In this document: in pieces, positions 18,234 through 27,398 of the stretch
Position numbering within the stretch: position 1 is the first letter of the stretch
Layout: every line of letters starts with the position of its first letter
From: Chloroflexota bacterium
GTDB lineage: Bacteria; Chloroflexota; Dehalococcoidia; Lucifugimonadales; GCA-002723415
Direction of reading: 5' to 3'
Assembly: GCA_002721445.1 (NCBI GenBank)
Contig: PBKN01000001.1
Coordinates: 156,603 to 220,602 of the forward strand
DNA length: 64,000 bases
The notes under the pieces: generated by a model
Told to the model about the DNA's origin: nothing
The model's input: only the letters and a program-made list of their open reading frames with translations
Database searches by the model: none
Made by a program: the position numbers and the translations under genes

Positions 18234-19532
18234 ATGTTGAATGAAGTAATAAAAGGTAAAACTTCTGAAGAATTATTACATGACCTTGAAGAATTTCTTC
18301 CTGGAGGGATTGTTTATAGGAGTACTCAAGATAAAGCTGTTAGGACTATTTTTTCACATGGTCGTGGTAGTAGATTATGGGATGTAGATGGGAATGAATA
18401 TATTGATTATATTTTAGGTTCTGCTCCAATGATATTAGGACATGCCCACCCAGATGTTACTAAAGCTTTACATGAGCGTATTGAAAATGGTACTCAATTT
18501 ATGCAACCTACAGATATAATGTTGAAACACGCAAAAAAAGTTGTAAGTGCAATTTCAGGTGCTCAAAAAATTAAATATACAGGAACTGGCAGTGAAGCAG
18601 TATTCATTGCCTTAAGATTAGCTAGAGGATATACGGGTAAATCTAAAATATTAAAATTTGAAGGAGCTTTTCACGGGACATGTGATTACGTTTCATTTAG
18701 TACTATTCCTACTCAAAACCTTGATTTCCCTAAACCTGAACCTGACACACAAGGAATCCCTAAAGGTGTAGAAGATACTGTATTAGTCGCTCCTTATAAT
18801 GATGCTGATTATGCTACACAAGTTATTAAAGATAATAAAGATGATTTAGCTGCTGTAATTTTATGCCCTCAAACATTACATATTCCTGCAGAACAACAAT
18901 TTATTGATGCTGTTAGAAGTGCCACAAAAGAACATGGAGTCTTATTCATACTTGATGAAGTTGTAACTGGCTTTCGTGTAGCGTGGGGTGGTGCACAATC
19001 ATATTATGGAGTAAAGCCTGATTTAACTATTTTGGGTAAAGCACTTGGTGGAGGAATAGGTATTGGGTGTTTAGTAGGACCTGATGAGATTATGCAATAT
19101 CTAGATCCATCCAAAAAATCAACAGGTGAATATGTGCAGGGAAGTGGGACATTTACAGGAAACCCATTAGCAACTACTGCTGGATTGGCAGCTTTAAATG
19201 TATTAGAAAAACCTGGTACTTATGAGTCACTTTATTTAATGGCTGATAGATTAAGTTCAAATCTAGAAAAAATATGTGAATCATTAGAGGTTCCAACTGT
19301 AATTTCTAAGCAAGGACCTACAGTAGATTTGAAATTTAGCGATAATCCAATTAAGGATTATAGATCAAGCTTGAAAAAAGATAATGATTTACATGATGAT
19401 ATGGCAGTTGAATTAATGAAACGGGGGATTTTTTCTCATGGAACAAGTTTTTATATTTCAACAGTTCATACCAAAGAAGAAATTGATGAAACATCTAACA
19501 TATTTGAGCAAAGTTTGCGTCAAATTAGATGA
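18234..19532 (+). CDS. Class-III PLP enzyme, glutamate-1-semialdehyde aminomutase-like
   Basis: A fold-type I, class-III PLP-dependent transaminase or aminomutase of 432 residues. It contains GGIVYRSTQDKA at the N-terminus, KYTGTGSEAVFIALRLARGYTG, EGAFHGTCDY, LFILDEVVTGFRVAWGG with the PLP-pairing Asp, and ILGKALGGGIGIGCLVG with the Schiff-base Lys. A GGGAG lies seven bases before the ATG. A tRNA-Leu gene begins 14 bases after its stop, followed by an aldolase, an aldo/keto reductase and another class-III enzyme, suggesting one long transcript. It is similar to but clearly distinct from the enzymes at 14644 and 21463. The substrate is unknown. Confidence 0.88.
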   Translation: MLNEVIKGKTSEELLHDLEEFLPGGIVYRSTQDKAVRTIFSHGRGSRLWDVDGNEYIDYILGSAPMILGHAHPDVTKALHERIENGTQFMQPTDIMLKHAKKVVSAISGAQKIKYTGTGSEAVFIALRLARGYTGKSKILKFEGAFHGTCDYVSFSTIPTQNLDFPKPEPDTQGIPKGVEDTVLVAPYNDADYATQVIKDNKDDLAAVILCPQTLHIPAEQQFIDAVRSATKEHGVLFILDEVVTGFRVAWGGAQSYYGVKPDLTILGKALGGGIGIGCLVGPDEIMQYLDPSKKSTGEYVQGSGTFTGNPLATTAGLAALNVLEKPGTYESLYLMADRLSSNLEKICESLEVPTVISKQGPTVDLKFSDNPIKDYRSSLKKDNDLHDDMAVELMKRGIFSHGTSFYISTVHTKEEIDETSNIFEQSLRQIR

Positions 19533-19546
19533 TTAATTTGAATTAA

Positions 19547-19627
19547 GGGGAAGTGTCGGAATTGGTAGACGAGCATGACTTAGGATCATGTGCTTTATGC
19601 GTGGGAGTTCGAGTCTCCCCTTCCCCA
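19547..19627 (+). tRNA. tRNA-Leu (anticodon UAG)
   Basis: The acceptor arm GGGGAAG at 19547-19553 pairs with CTTCCCC at 19620-19626, followed by A73. The anticodon stem CATGA/TCATG encloses the loop CTTAGGA, with the anticodon TAG at 19581-19583, reading CUN leucine codons. The T-loop region GGGAGTTCGAGTCTCCC is complete, and a variable arm is present, as expected for a class II tRNA. CCA is not encoded. It is embedded between two catabolic genes on the same strand with only 14 bases on the upstream side, so it is probably processed from their transcript. Confidence 0.95.
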
Positions 19628-19672
19628 TATTAAATAAAATATTAAATGAATAAATTAAGAAAGGAAAAAAAT

Positions 19673-20443
19673 ATGTATCCAAGTAATATAAGAAAAAGAA
19701 TACTTAATAATGAACTTTTGTTAGGTACAGCTATGTTTTCGATTGAACCACATATTACATCGATAGTATGTCAAACAAAACCTGACTGGCTTTGGATTGA
19801 TACTGAACATGCTCCTTGGGGAATAGAATCTGTTGGTATGTCTTGTATAATGGCTCGTCAAAATGGAATTGCAGGGGTTATAAGAATACCTTGGAATACC
19901 CCAGCTTATATTAAGAAAGCTTATGATGTAGGTGCTGTAGGAGTAATGATACCTCAAGTTGACACACCAGAAGAAGTAGCGGATGCTGTTAGGTTTGGTA
20001 AATATCCTCCAGTTGGAGAAAGAGGTATTGCTCCCTGGTTTGCTGGTCATTTAGGTGCTACTCAAGACGATGTGATCCAACATGCAAATGATGAAACTAT
20101 GCTTATTTTACAAATGGAAAGTTTGGAAGCATGGGAAAATATAGATGAGATATTAAAAAACCCAAATTTTGAAGTTATATTAGTAGGGCCTTCAGATTTA
20201 TCTGCATCCTTAGGTGTACCAGGTCAAACTCATCACCCTAAAGTTGAAAATATTATGGTTGATTTAGCAGCTAAAATGAAAGGTACTAATAAAGCATTAG
20301 CAACTACATTTGGTGAAGTTGAACATTGTAAAAGGTGGATAAGTGAAGGATATAGAATGATGAATGTAGGCAGTGTTTTAGGGTTTGGTATTTCTCAAAC
20401 AACAAAGATTTTTCAAGAATTAAGAGAAGAATTTGGACCTTAA
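19673..20443 (+). CDS. HpcH/HpaI-type class II pyruvate aldolase
   Basis: A metal-dependent aldolase of the HpcH/HpaI family that makes or splits 4-hydroxy-2-oxo acids to pyruvate or glyoxylate and an aldehyde. Signature segments are WLWIDTEHAPWG, the catalytic Arg in VIRIPWN, GVMIPQVDTPEEV, YPPVGERGI, the metal-ligand Glu in ILQMESLEAW and the ligand Asp in VGPSDLSASLG. The ATG at 19673 is chosen because AAGGAA lies correctly upstream; an in-frame ATG at 19646 has no ribosome-binding site and would add nine residues. The product is about 256 residues. It sits between tRNA-Leu and an aldo/keto reductase, which could reduce the aldehyde product (inference). Confidence 0.92.
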   Translation: MYPSNIRKRILNNELLLGTAMFSIEPHITSIVCQTKPDWLWIDTEHAPWGIESVGMSCIMARQNGIAGVIRIPWNTPAYIKKAYDVGAVGVMIPQVDTPEEVADAVRFGKYPPVGERGIAPWFAGHLGATQDDVIQHANDETMLILQMESLEAWENIDEILKNPNFEVILVGPSDLSASLGVPGQTHHPKVENIMVDLAAKMKGTNKALATTFGEVEHCKRWISEGYRMMNVGSVLGFGISQTTKIFQELREEFGP

Positions 20444-20467
20444 TAAATTAAAATTTGGAGAATTAAT

Positions 20468-21433
20468 ATGAGGAAAAAACAATTAGGAATGAATGGACCA
20501 GAAGTATCAGTAGTTTGTTTTGGTACTTTTCCTATCGGCGGAGGTTTCGGTTCAGTCCCTAAAAACCAAGCAATAAAAACTGTACATGCAGCTTTAGATG
20601 CAGGTATAGATTTTATTGATACTGCTGAAGGGTATAATGATGCAGAAGAAATTTTAGGGGAAGCTTTATCAAATAGAAGAGATGAAGTATTTTTAGCTAC
20701 AAAAATTTCTAGAAAAAATCACTCTGCCAAAAACATTGACGAAGCAATTGAAAATAGTTTAAAAAAATTAAAAACTGATTATATTGATTTGTATCAAATA
20801 CATGGTCCTCAGCCAAATTATCCTATTGAAGATACTTTAGAGCGCTTTATTCATCATAGAGATTTAGGAAATATTAGGTATTTTGGTATTTCTAATTTTA
20901 CTCCTACTCAAACAATTGAAGCGGCTAAGTATACACGAATACATAGTTCACAGCCGAGATATAATATTTTGTTTAGAGATGTGGAAGATGAATTACTTCC
21001 TGTTACTTTAGATAATGGAATTGGTGCTATTGCTCATTCAGTAATGGCTAAAGGTCTATTAGCTGGTAAATATTTACCAGGACATAAATTTTCTTCAGAT
21101 GATCAAAGGGATTCTTGGGAATATTATAATGGTTCTGAATTTGAAAATATATTTGAAGTAACTTTCAAGTTAAAAGAATGGTCTGAATCTAAAGGTCATG
21201 AACTTTCTGAACTGGCAATTGCTTGGCCAACAGCTCATGAGGTTGTAACTTCTAGTATCGTTGGATTTAAGAAACCCGAGCAGGCAATATTAAATGCTAG
21301 AGCTGGAGATTGGGAATTAACAAAAAGTGATCTTGCAGAGATTGAAGATATACTTAATGGTTTCAGATTACATTTTTCTCATGGTAGTTTGAATCCAGAT
21401 TATGTAGGTTTTCGTGATAAGGGCGATAGGTAA
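20468..21433 (+). CDS. Aldo/keto reductase
   Basis: An NAD(P)H-dependent oxidoreductase of the AKR superfamily, 321 residues, (beta/alpha)8 barrel. The catalytic tetrad can be seen: Asp in FIDTAEGYND, the following Tyr, Lys in LATKISRKN and His in LYQIHGP. The cofactor region near the C-terminus includes SSIVGFKKPEQAILNA. TTGGAG precedes the ATG. The gene lies 24 bases after the HpcH/HpaI aldolase stop and 29 bases before a class-III PLP enzyme start, in a probable operon. A more distant paralogue lies at 27399-28385. The substrate is unknown, but aldehydes from the neighbouring aldolases are natural candidates. Confidence 0.92.
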   Translation: MRKKQLGMNGPEVSVVCFGTFPIGGGFGSVPKNQAIKTVHAALDAGIDFIDTAEGYNDAEEILGEALSNRRDEVFLATKISRKNHSAKNIDEAIENSLKKLKTDYIDLYQIHGPQPNYPIEDTLERFIHHRDLGNIRYFGISNFTPTQTIEAAKYTRIHSSQPRYNILFRDVEDELLPVTLDNGIGAIAHSVMAKGLLAGKYLPGHKFSSDDQRDSWEYYNGSEFENIFEVTFKLKEWSESKGHELSELAIAWPTAHEVVTSSIVGFKKPEQAILNARAGDWELTKSDLAEIEDILNGFRLHFSHGSLNPDYVGFRDKGDR

Positions 21434-21462
21434 AAATTTAATAATTAAATTTGGAGGCATAT

Positions 21463-22797
21463 ATGGCTGATAAATCAAGAATAACAAATTCTATAAAATA
21501 TTATGATCAAGCGACAGACTTGATTCCAGGTAAAACACAATTGATAAGTCGTAGAGCTAGCCAATTTGCTGCAGGAGTAAGTCCTGTTTATGCTGAATCA
21601 GCAAAAGGTTCAAAATTTATTGATGTTGACGGAAATGAATATATTGACTGGGTTAATGCAGTAAGTGCAGTCATACTTGGTCATTCAGATAATGTAGTTG
21701 ATACGGCTGTTAAGCAACAAATTGATAAAGGTAGCATATATACATTAAATAGTAAAATGGAAGTTGAATTGGCTGAATTATTAGTTGATACGATACCAAG
21801 TGCTGAAATGGTTAGATATTCTAAGGGAGGTGGAGAGGCATGCTCTGTAGCTATTAGAATTGCAAGAGGAGTTACTGGTAAAGATAAAATATTATTTTCT
21901 GGTTACCATGGATGGCACGACTGGTATCAATCTGCAAATTATTTAGTAGACCCTGAGTCAGGTGAATTTCCTTTTGCTGGTATAGAGCCTATTGGAGTTC
22001 CTAAGGTGTTAGCTGGTACTGCATTACCTTTTATATATGGAGATTTAAAAAATTTAGAGCAATTATTTAATGAGAATAAAGGCGAAGTTGCTGCCATTAT
22101 GATGGAGCCTTTAAGATCAGATATACCAGAAAAAGGATATTTAGAAGGAGTACAGAAATTAGCAAAAGAAAATAATGCGATTCTAATATTTGATGAAGTT
22201 TCTTGTGGTTGGCGAACACGTATAGGGGGTATACAGGAATTTTTAAATGTAACTCCTGACATGTCAGTTTTTGCTAAAGCTATGTCTAATGGTTATCCAA
22301 TGGGAGTTACTGTTGGTTCAAGAGATGTAATGGAGCCTGCATCTGAAATGTTTATATCTAGTTCTTATTGGAGTGATAATGTTGGTTTAGCCGCATCTAT
22401 AACTACTATTAATGAGTTGAAGTCTAGAAATTCTGAAGATCAATTTGAAGATTTAGGAGCACGTATGCGTAAAACAATTGATGAAGTAATTTCATCCGTT
22501 GGTATTCCAGCAAAATCTTCTGGGTTTCATTATAGAGCCTCTTTATCTATAGATTTGCCAGATGAGACTTTAAGACCAAAGATAAATACTTTATTTATAC
22601 AAGAAATGGCTAAGAATGGGATTTATTCTAATATGGGATTTATGCCTACTTTATCTCACACTGAAGAAGATATTAAGAAAACAGCAGAAGCAATGGAAGC
22701 TTCATTAAAAGTAATACAGAAAGCTTTAGAAGGCGATTTAGATAATCTTTTAGTTTCTGATATAAAAAAAGAACCGTTTAGAAGGTTAGTTCGTTAA
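21463..22797 (+). CDS. Class-III PLP-dependent aminotransferase/aminomutase
   Basis: A class-III PLP enzyme of about 444 residues. It has YSKGGGEACSVAIRIARGVTG, FSGYHGWHDWY (the His/Trp block common in glutamate-1-semialdehyde aminomutase-like enzymes), ILIFDEVSCGWRTRIGG with the PLP-pairing Asp, and VFAKAMSNGYPMGVTVG with the Schiff-base Lys. The start is the ATG at 21463, seven bases after GGAGG; an in-frame TTG at 21451 overlaps that site and is rejected. The C-terminus carries an additional tail (EGDLDNLLVSDIKKEPFRR) not seen in the other two class-III enzymes. Its 3' end faces the acetyltransferase gene with eight bases between. Confidence 0.88.
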   Translation: MADKSRITNSIKYYDQATDLIPGKTQLISRRASQFAAGVSPVYAESAKGSKFIDVDGNEYIDWVNAVSAVILGHSDNVVDTAVKQQIDKGSIYTLNSKMEVELAELLVDTIPSAEMVRYSKGGGEACSVAIRIARGVTGKDKILFSGYHGWHDWYQSANYLVDPESGEFPFAGIEPIGVPKVLAGTALPFIYGDLKNLEQLFNENKGEVAAIMMEPLRSDIPEKGYLEGVQKLAKENNAILIFDEVSCGWRTRIGGIQEFLNVTPDMSVFAKAMSNGYPMGVTVGSRDVMEPASEMFISSSYWSDNVGLAASITTINELKSRNSEDQFEDLGARMRKTIDEVISSVGIPAKSSGFHYRASLSIDLPDETLRPKINTLFIQEMAKNGIYSNMGFMPTLSHTEEDIKKTAEAMEASLKVIQKALEGDLDNLLVSDIKKEPFRRLVR

Positions 22798-22805
22798 TTT
22801 TAATG

Positions 22806-23759
22806 TTATTTATATAAATAGTATATTTTATTATTTTTCTTAATATTTGGATCTTTTCTGAAATTTAGTTTTTCAAAAATTGATTGCTTTATAAAATCGT
22901 TAATATTTGATTGAGCCGTAATTTTTTCTGCTCCTTGGTTGATACACCATTTAATAGATTTATTAATTAATAAATCTATGTTTTTATTAAAGTTAGGATG
23001 TGCAAATCCATCAATATTATATGTTTTATAATCAATTAACTTACTTGTTGAAATACCAACGATTTTCCCTGATTTTGTTTTTGCTACAAACCACGAACCA
23101 TTATGTTCTTTTTTTAGTATATTAAATTTATTATATAGACCCATACAAGAACTTTGGTTATGATATTTTGTTGAGTAAATATTTATATTTGAATCGAGTA
23201 ATTCTGATCTATGTGGATAAATAGTTAAAGGTATAATGGGTATTCTGGCAGAAGGATTGGCTTCATCAATTGAAATTATATATTCATCTTTAAAGTAATT
23301 AATTGAAAATTCTTTGTATGGAATATTACTATTAATATTTACTAAGACATTTGAATTATGAATTTTTTGCCATCCAAGTTTAATATATAATTTTTCTGCA
23401 ATAGGATTACTTGTTCCTAGAAATAATGCTTGACCTTTATTTGTGAAAAATTTATCTAAAGCTTTATCGCATAAATCTTTTGCAAATCCATTTCCTCTGA
23501 ATCTTTTATGAGTAGCGACTTCAGCTAACCCGCCTAGTATATTTATGTTATTGCTTGTTACTGTTGCACAAGTAGATATTATAGAATTTTCTTCTGAGTA
23601 ATAAAATACTTTAATAGTATTATATGCATTTTCACTACCTAAAAATACATCTTTTGGCAGGTCAGGTATTAAATCAATTCCAAAAATCTCATTCCAGAAA
23701 GTTGATAATTTATCAACTTCCATATTATCAATTGGGGGAGATATTTCATGTTTATCCAT
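22806..23759 (-). CDS. GNAT-family N-acetyltransferase, probably two-domain
   Basis: An acetyl-CoA-dependent acetyltransferase. The first half (about residues 10-150) has the GNAT acetyl-CoA loop RFRGNGFAKDLC preceded by LAEVATH, and ends with AEKLYIKLGWQKI. The second half (about 210-317) has a weaker GNAT-like succession: WFVAKTKSGKIVGIST, INKSIKWCINQGAEKITAQS and KQSIFEKLNFRKD, but no good acetyl-CoA loop, so it may be a degenerate second domain. The gene lies 19 bases downstream of the RraA-like gene and shares its strand. The substrate is unknown. Confidence 0.75.
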   Translation of the reverse strand: MDKHEISPPIDNMEVDKLSTFWNEIFGIDLIPDLPKDVFLGSENAYNTIKVFYYSEENSIISTCATVTSNNINILGGLAEVATHKRFRGNGFAKDLCDKALDKFFTNKGQALFLGTSNPIAEKLYIKLGWQKIHNSNVLVNINSNIPYKEFSINYFKDEYIISIDEANPSARIPIIPLTIYPHRSELLDSNINIYSTKYHNQSSCMGLYNKFNILKKEHNGSWFVAKTKSGKIVGISTSKLIDYKTYNIDGFAHPNFNKNIDLLINKSIKWCINQGAEKITAQSNINDFIKQSIFEKLNFRKDPNIKKNNKIYYLYK

Positions 23760-23778
23760 TATATTTCTTACATTTGAT

Positions 23779-24450
23779 TTAAGATTCTAATATTTTTTTT
23801 ATTCCTTCTAATTCGCGTATTTGAATTTCTTTTGCTATATTGGCTATTTTATTAGGATCAAGTCCTAATGGTATTTTAGTGCATCCATCTAAATCTGCAA
23901 TCAATAATTCTCCAGGATGTATTCTTAGACTCCCAACTACTATTGATTTATTAACACTAATCAAATTAAAAACTCCGTGTCCGGGTACACTGCCTGTTGC
24001 CCATAAAGGCATACCTACTTTAGTTATACCTGCTATGTCTCTTGCTGATCCTTCAACAATTACACCACTAACTCCTAAAGTTGAATACTTTGCAGCCATT
24101 CCATCTCCAAAACAAGCTCCTCTTCCAGGATTAGAATCTACATCCTTAATGATTGCTATTGTAGGATTAGGTGAATTTTCTAAAGCTGTGTAGTGTTCTT
24201 CCCATGGTAAACTAGGAGAATCAGGGTCATTACTAGTTAATTCCGCGGTTACTGCATATCCTACTGATTTACCTAGAGAAGGTATTATAGACCGAATTTC
24301 CGGGCCCATATAATTTAGAGGAACTCCTCCTTTACCTTCTAATTCTAAGCCTCCTTGGCTTCCTCCCATACTTTCTACAACAGCGTTAAAAACAGTTGCA
24401 GAATCTAATGAATAAAGTAACTTGATTGAATCTTCAGTAGCTAGTATCAT
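23779..24450 (-). CDS. RraA-like protein (HMG/CHA aldolase family)
   Basis: A 223-residue member of the RraA/4-hydroxy-4-methyl-2-oxoglutarate aldolase family, once mis-named as menaquinone methyltransferases. Evidence is LDSATVFNAV at the start, GRGACFGDGMAAKYSTLG, and GVIVEGSARDIAGI, which carries the Arg-Asp pair that binds substrate and metal in the aldolases. The C-terminal VHPGE-like segment (IHPGELLIADLDGC) is also typical. Members are either class II pyruvate aldolases or RNase E regulators. In this catabolic setting, between other aldolases, the aldolase role is favoured. AAGGAG precedes the start, and 47 bases separate it from the divergent amidohydrolase. Confidence 0.85.
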   Translation of the reverse strand: MILATEDSIKLLYSLDSATVFNAVVESMGGSQGGLELEGKGGVPLNYMGPEIRSIIPSLGKSVGYAVTAELTSNDPDSPSLPWEEHYTALENSPNPTIAIIKDVDSNPGRGACFGDGMAAKYSTLGVSGVIVEGSARDIAGITKVGMPLWATGSVPGHGVFNLISVNKSIVVGSLRIHPGELLIADLDGCTKIPLGLDPNKIANIAKEIQIRELEGIKKILES

Positions 24451-24497
24451 GAAATCTCCTTATTTTGTATATAAAATTATTAAGTTAAAGGTTTAAA

Positions 24498-25508
24498 ATG
24501 TTAAAAAACATACATCCTAATTTAGATTACCGTGCAAGTGACAGAGAATTTTGGAATGAAGAACTTGATAAGTTTGTTCCTGATAAAATATTTGACTGCC
24601 ATATTCACATGTTTAATAAAGAAGCACTTTATCACAAATATCGCTCCGAATGCCAGATAGCTGATGCTGATTTTAAGCTTATTAAAAATTATCATGAACT
24701 AGTTTTTCCAAATCGAAAAGTTAATTCATTATATTTAGGTTTTCCAAAATTAGGTACAGATACAGCTAAACATAATGAATTTATGTATCAACAAACTTTA
24801 AAAGATTCTTATTCAGTTATGAATCGATTGACTACTCCTGATTGTACAATTGAAGATATAAAAAGAGATATTAATAGAGGTTTTGTTGGGTTAAAAATTT
24901 ACAGAATTTATTCAGTTACTGGAGATGCTGCTAATTGCAGGATTCATGAGTTTTTAACTCATGAACAAATGGAATTAGCTAATGAGTTAGGTCTGTGGGT
25001 TACATTGCATATGTCTCGTTCTGATGGATGTGGGGATGAAGAAAACTTGAAAGATTTAGAAGAATATACCACCAAAAGGTACCCGAATATTAAGTGGATA
25101 TTAGCACATTGTGCTAGAAGTTTTACATATGAACCTATTAGAAAAGCAATAGATAAACTTAAAGAAATGCCAAATATTTTTTATGACTTATCTGCTGTTA
25201 CTGATGTACGTCCATTTATTACATTATTTCAAAAAGAAAATTTAAATAGAATTTTCTATGGATCTGATGGCGTAGATTCAAGTTCTTATCATGGTACTTA
25301 CGGAGCTTTTGGAAGATCTTGGCAATCAATTGATCTTGATAAGATTGATTTATCTTTTAAGCACACAAATAATAGGCCAATATTATGTCTATATGAGCAA
25401 CTTCTATCGATAAAGCACGCTGCAGAAATTGCACAATTAGACAAATCTGATATTGACAAAATATTTTGGAGTAATGCCTCTAGGGAATTTAATATTTCCT
25501 TTGATTAG
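24498..25508 (+). CDS. Amidohydrolase_2-family TIM-barrel hydrolase/decarboxylase
   Basis: A 336-residue metal-dependent hydrolase of the amidohydrolase superfamily. Metal-ligand motifs are FDCHIHMFN (H-x-H), the His in VTLHMSRSD, the His in WILAHCARSF and the Asp in FYGSDGVDSS. This pattern is shared by the PF04909 group, which contains both hydrolases and gamma-resorcylate/ACMS-type decarboxylases. An AAAGG lies just upstream of the ATG. It is transcribed divergently from the RraA-like gene, and its 3' end abuts the convergent aldolase gene with two bases between. It stands alone on its strand here. Confidence 0.8.
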   Translation: MLKNIHPNLDYRASDREFWNEELDKFVPDKIFDCHIHMFNKEALYHKYRSECQIADADFKLIKNYHELVFPNRKVNSLYLGFPKLGTDTAKHNEFMYQQTLKDSYSVMNRLTTPDCTIEDIKRDINRGFVGLKIYRIYSVTGDAANCRIHEFLTHEQMELANELGLWVTLHMSRSDGCGDEENLKDLEEYTTKRYPNIKWILAHCARSFTYEPIRKAIDKLKEMPNIFYDLSAVTDVRPFITLFQKENLNRIFYGSDGVDSSSYHGTYGAFGRSWQSIDLDKIDLSFKHTNNRPILCLYEQLLSIKHAAEIAQLDKSDIDKIFWSNASREFNISFD

Positions 25509-25510
25509 GT

Positions 25511-26305
25511 TTAACTATTAAGTAATTTACTTAATTTTTCTCCCTGATTTTTACAAAATTCATGAACAACTACTATATCAGTACCTATAGAAAAATCTTT
25601 GACACCGAGTTCTAAATAAGGTTCAGCTTCTTCCCATTTAGAAATTTCTACTCTCGGTCGGATATTCATTTTTATCGCTGTATTTATAGTATATAGTTCA
25701 GCTTCTTTTACTTCTTCATCATTATTAGTTCCATACTTTCCAATGTTTAATGCATAGTCTCCTGCACCAAACTGAACCATATCAATACCCTTTAAAGATA
25801 ATATAGATTTTAAATCTTCAACGGCACCTTTTTTTTCTATCATTAGAGCTACTACACCTTCTTCAGCATTTTTTACATAATCAGCTGTTGTTAGGCCTGG
25901 GTAAATATATCCCATGTCTCTGCTCATTGATACTCCCTGTTTGCCTTTAGATTCAGGAGTGTCTGGTCTCATTGCTGCAATACATTCTTTTGCATCTTCT
26001 AATGACCTTACATCTGCATAAAGAATATTTTGAATACCTGAATTCACAGCCTTTTTTGCTAAATATGTTCTTGGTTGTTGATCCAGCTTAATCATAGAAG
26101 ACATGTTGTCGAATAGATCTATTGCTCTACCGAAATTTTCTAATGAGAAAAGGTCATGAGGAGCATAAGTACCTGTAAATTCTACATAATCTATTGTTCC
26201 TGCATATCCTATTACTTCTGCCATTCCTGGCCATAAAGTATGTACATGTGTTCCAATTGAAGGCTTGTTGTTATCCAATAGTTCTCTTAATACGTTTCTT
26301 CTCAT
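25511..26305 (-). CDS. HpcH/HpaI-type aldolase (paralogue 2)
   Basis: A 264-residue aldolase-family TIM barrel related to 2,4-dihydroxyhept-2-ene-1,7-dioate aldolase. It shows IGTHVHTLWPGMAEVIGY at the start, DYVEFTG, the segment ILYADVRSLEDAKECI, ALMIEKKGAVEDL with the probable metal-ligand Glu, and FGAGDYALNIG with the ligand Asp. It departs from the canonical family member at 19673 in several motifs (no DTEHAPWG, no R-x-PW), so its substrate and perhaps chemistry differ. AAGGAATAATT precedes the ATG. The 111-base gap upstream separates it from the divergent DapA-like gene. Confidence 0.8.
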   Translation of the reverse strand: MRRNVLRELLDNNKPSIGTHVHTLWPGMAEVIGYAGTIDYVEFTGTYAPHDLFSLENFGRAIDLFDNMSSMIKLDQQPRTYLAKKAVNSGIQNILYADVRSLEDAKECIAAMRPDTPESKGKQGVSMSRDMGYIYPGLTTADYVKNAEEGVVALMIEKKGAVEDLKSILSLKGIDMVQFGAGDYALNIGKYGTNNDEEVKEAELYTINTAIKMNIRPRVEISKWEEAEPYLELGVKDFSIGTDIVVVHEFCKNQGEKLSKLLNS

Positions 26306-26416
26306 AATTATTCCTTTTTTTATTAAATATTGATAAAATTTATATTACAAAATAAATAATTAATGTATATTATAATTAAATTGTTTAAATTTCTAGATGA
26401 TAAGGAGAATAAAATA

Positions 26417-27355
26417 ATGGCTATGCCCGAAAATACTATTAGAGACTGGCTTTGTGGACCAATGGTTGCTGTAGCAACTCCATTTAAAGAAGATTTTTCA
26501 CTTGATCTCGATGCTTACAGAGATAATTTGGAATTTATGATTAAAGGAGGAGTGGTTACAGGAAATGGTTCATTATTAGTTGCTGGTGCTGGAGGAGAAC
26601 ATCCTGCTTTAAATGTTGAAGAAAGAAAAGAACTTTGGTCTGTAGCTTTAGAAGTTGCTAACGGAAGAGTTCCTGTTTTAAGTAGTATTCAGCACACTGA
26701 TTACCGAGAAATAATTAAAATGGCTAAATATGCTTCTGATATAGGTCTTGATGGAGTTCAACTTGGGCCAACTTATTATTATGAACCTTCTGAGAGTGAT
26801 GCTTTACGATTATTTGAAATTGTTGATGCAGAGTCAGATGTAATGATAATGCTTTATCATACATGGTGGGAAGGTTTAACTATGAGTGTTGACCTTGTTA
26901 AGCAAATTGGCGAAATTGATAGCGTTAAAGCTGTTAAATGGTCAGCTCCCGATGCTAAATTATTTCAAGATGGTTTAAAAGCTTTTGCTGGTGATTTAGT
27001 TACTATAGATAATAGCGGGTCTCATGTTTGGAGTAATATTTTAGGAGCTAATGGATTTATTACTCATTTAAGTAGTTTTTGGCCTGATTATCCTGATAGA
27101 ATTTGGAAAGCTTTACAAGCGAAAGATTATGCATCTGTACCTAGTATACTTGCTCAATTCAAATGGGGTTGGCAGGAATGGGTTGGCTCTGTGGTCAAAC
27201 ATACTGGTGGAGAAGGACCTTTTATTAAAGCAGCTATGGAAGAAGTTGGTTTGAAAGCTGGCCCTCCACGTCCGCCTTCTGTACGTCCAACTAAAGCTCA
27301 TATGGATGTGTTGAAAAAGTTAATGAAAGATGCGGGTGTTCCGAAGGTTAATTAG
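26417..27355 (+). CDS. DapA/N-acetylneuraminate lyase-family aldolase
   Basis: A class I (Schiff-base) aldolase of the dihydrodipicolinate synthase family, about 312 residues. The catalytic Lys is in VKAVKWSAPD, and the assisting Tyr is in MIMLYHTWW. The family's pyruvate-binding motif is altered: GAGGEH stands where DapA has G-T-T-G-E. That, the long C-terminal extension and the catabolic context argue against lysine biosynthesis. The start is the ATG at 26417 after AAGGAG. An in-frame ATG at 26363 would add an 18-residue AT-rich leader without a ribosome-binding site. An aldo/keto reductase follows after 43 bases. Confidence 0.87.
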   Translation: MAMPENTIRDWLCGPMVAVATPFKEDFSLDLDAYRDNLEFMIKGGVVTGNGSLLVAGAGGEHPALNVEERKELWSVALEVANGRVPVLSSIQHTDYREIIKMAKYASDIGLDGVQLGPTYYYEPSESDALRLFEIVDAESDVMIMLYHTWWEGLTMSVDLVKQIGEIDSVKAVKWSAPDAKLFQDGLKAFAGDLVTIDNSGSHVWSNILGANGFITHLSSFWPDYPDRIWKALQAKDYASVPSILAQFKWGWQEWVGSVVKHTGGEGPFIKAAMEEVGLKAGPPRPPSVRPTKAHMDVLKKLMKDAGVPKVN

Positions 27356-27398
27356 TTAACCTTTATTTTTGTGAGTATTATTTTTCTGAGGAGTTAAT

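Noticed and set aside
19721-20050. Minus-strand 109-codon open frame
   Set aside because: It is antisense to the well-supported HpcH/HpaI aldolase, with a Tyr/Ser/Asn-rich translation and no homology visible.
26417-27355. Calling this DapA (lysine biosynthesis)
   Set aside because: The GTTGE motif is altered, the C-terminus is extended and the neighbours are catabolic.
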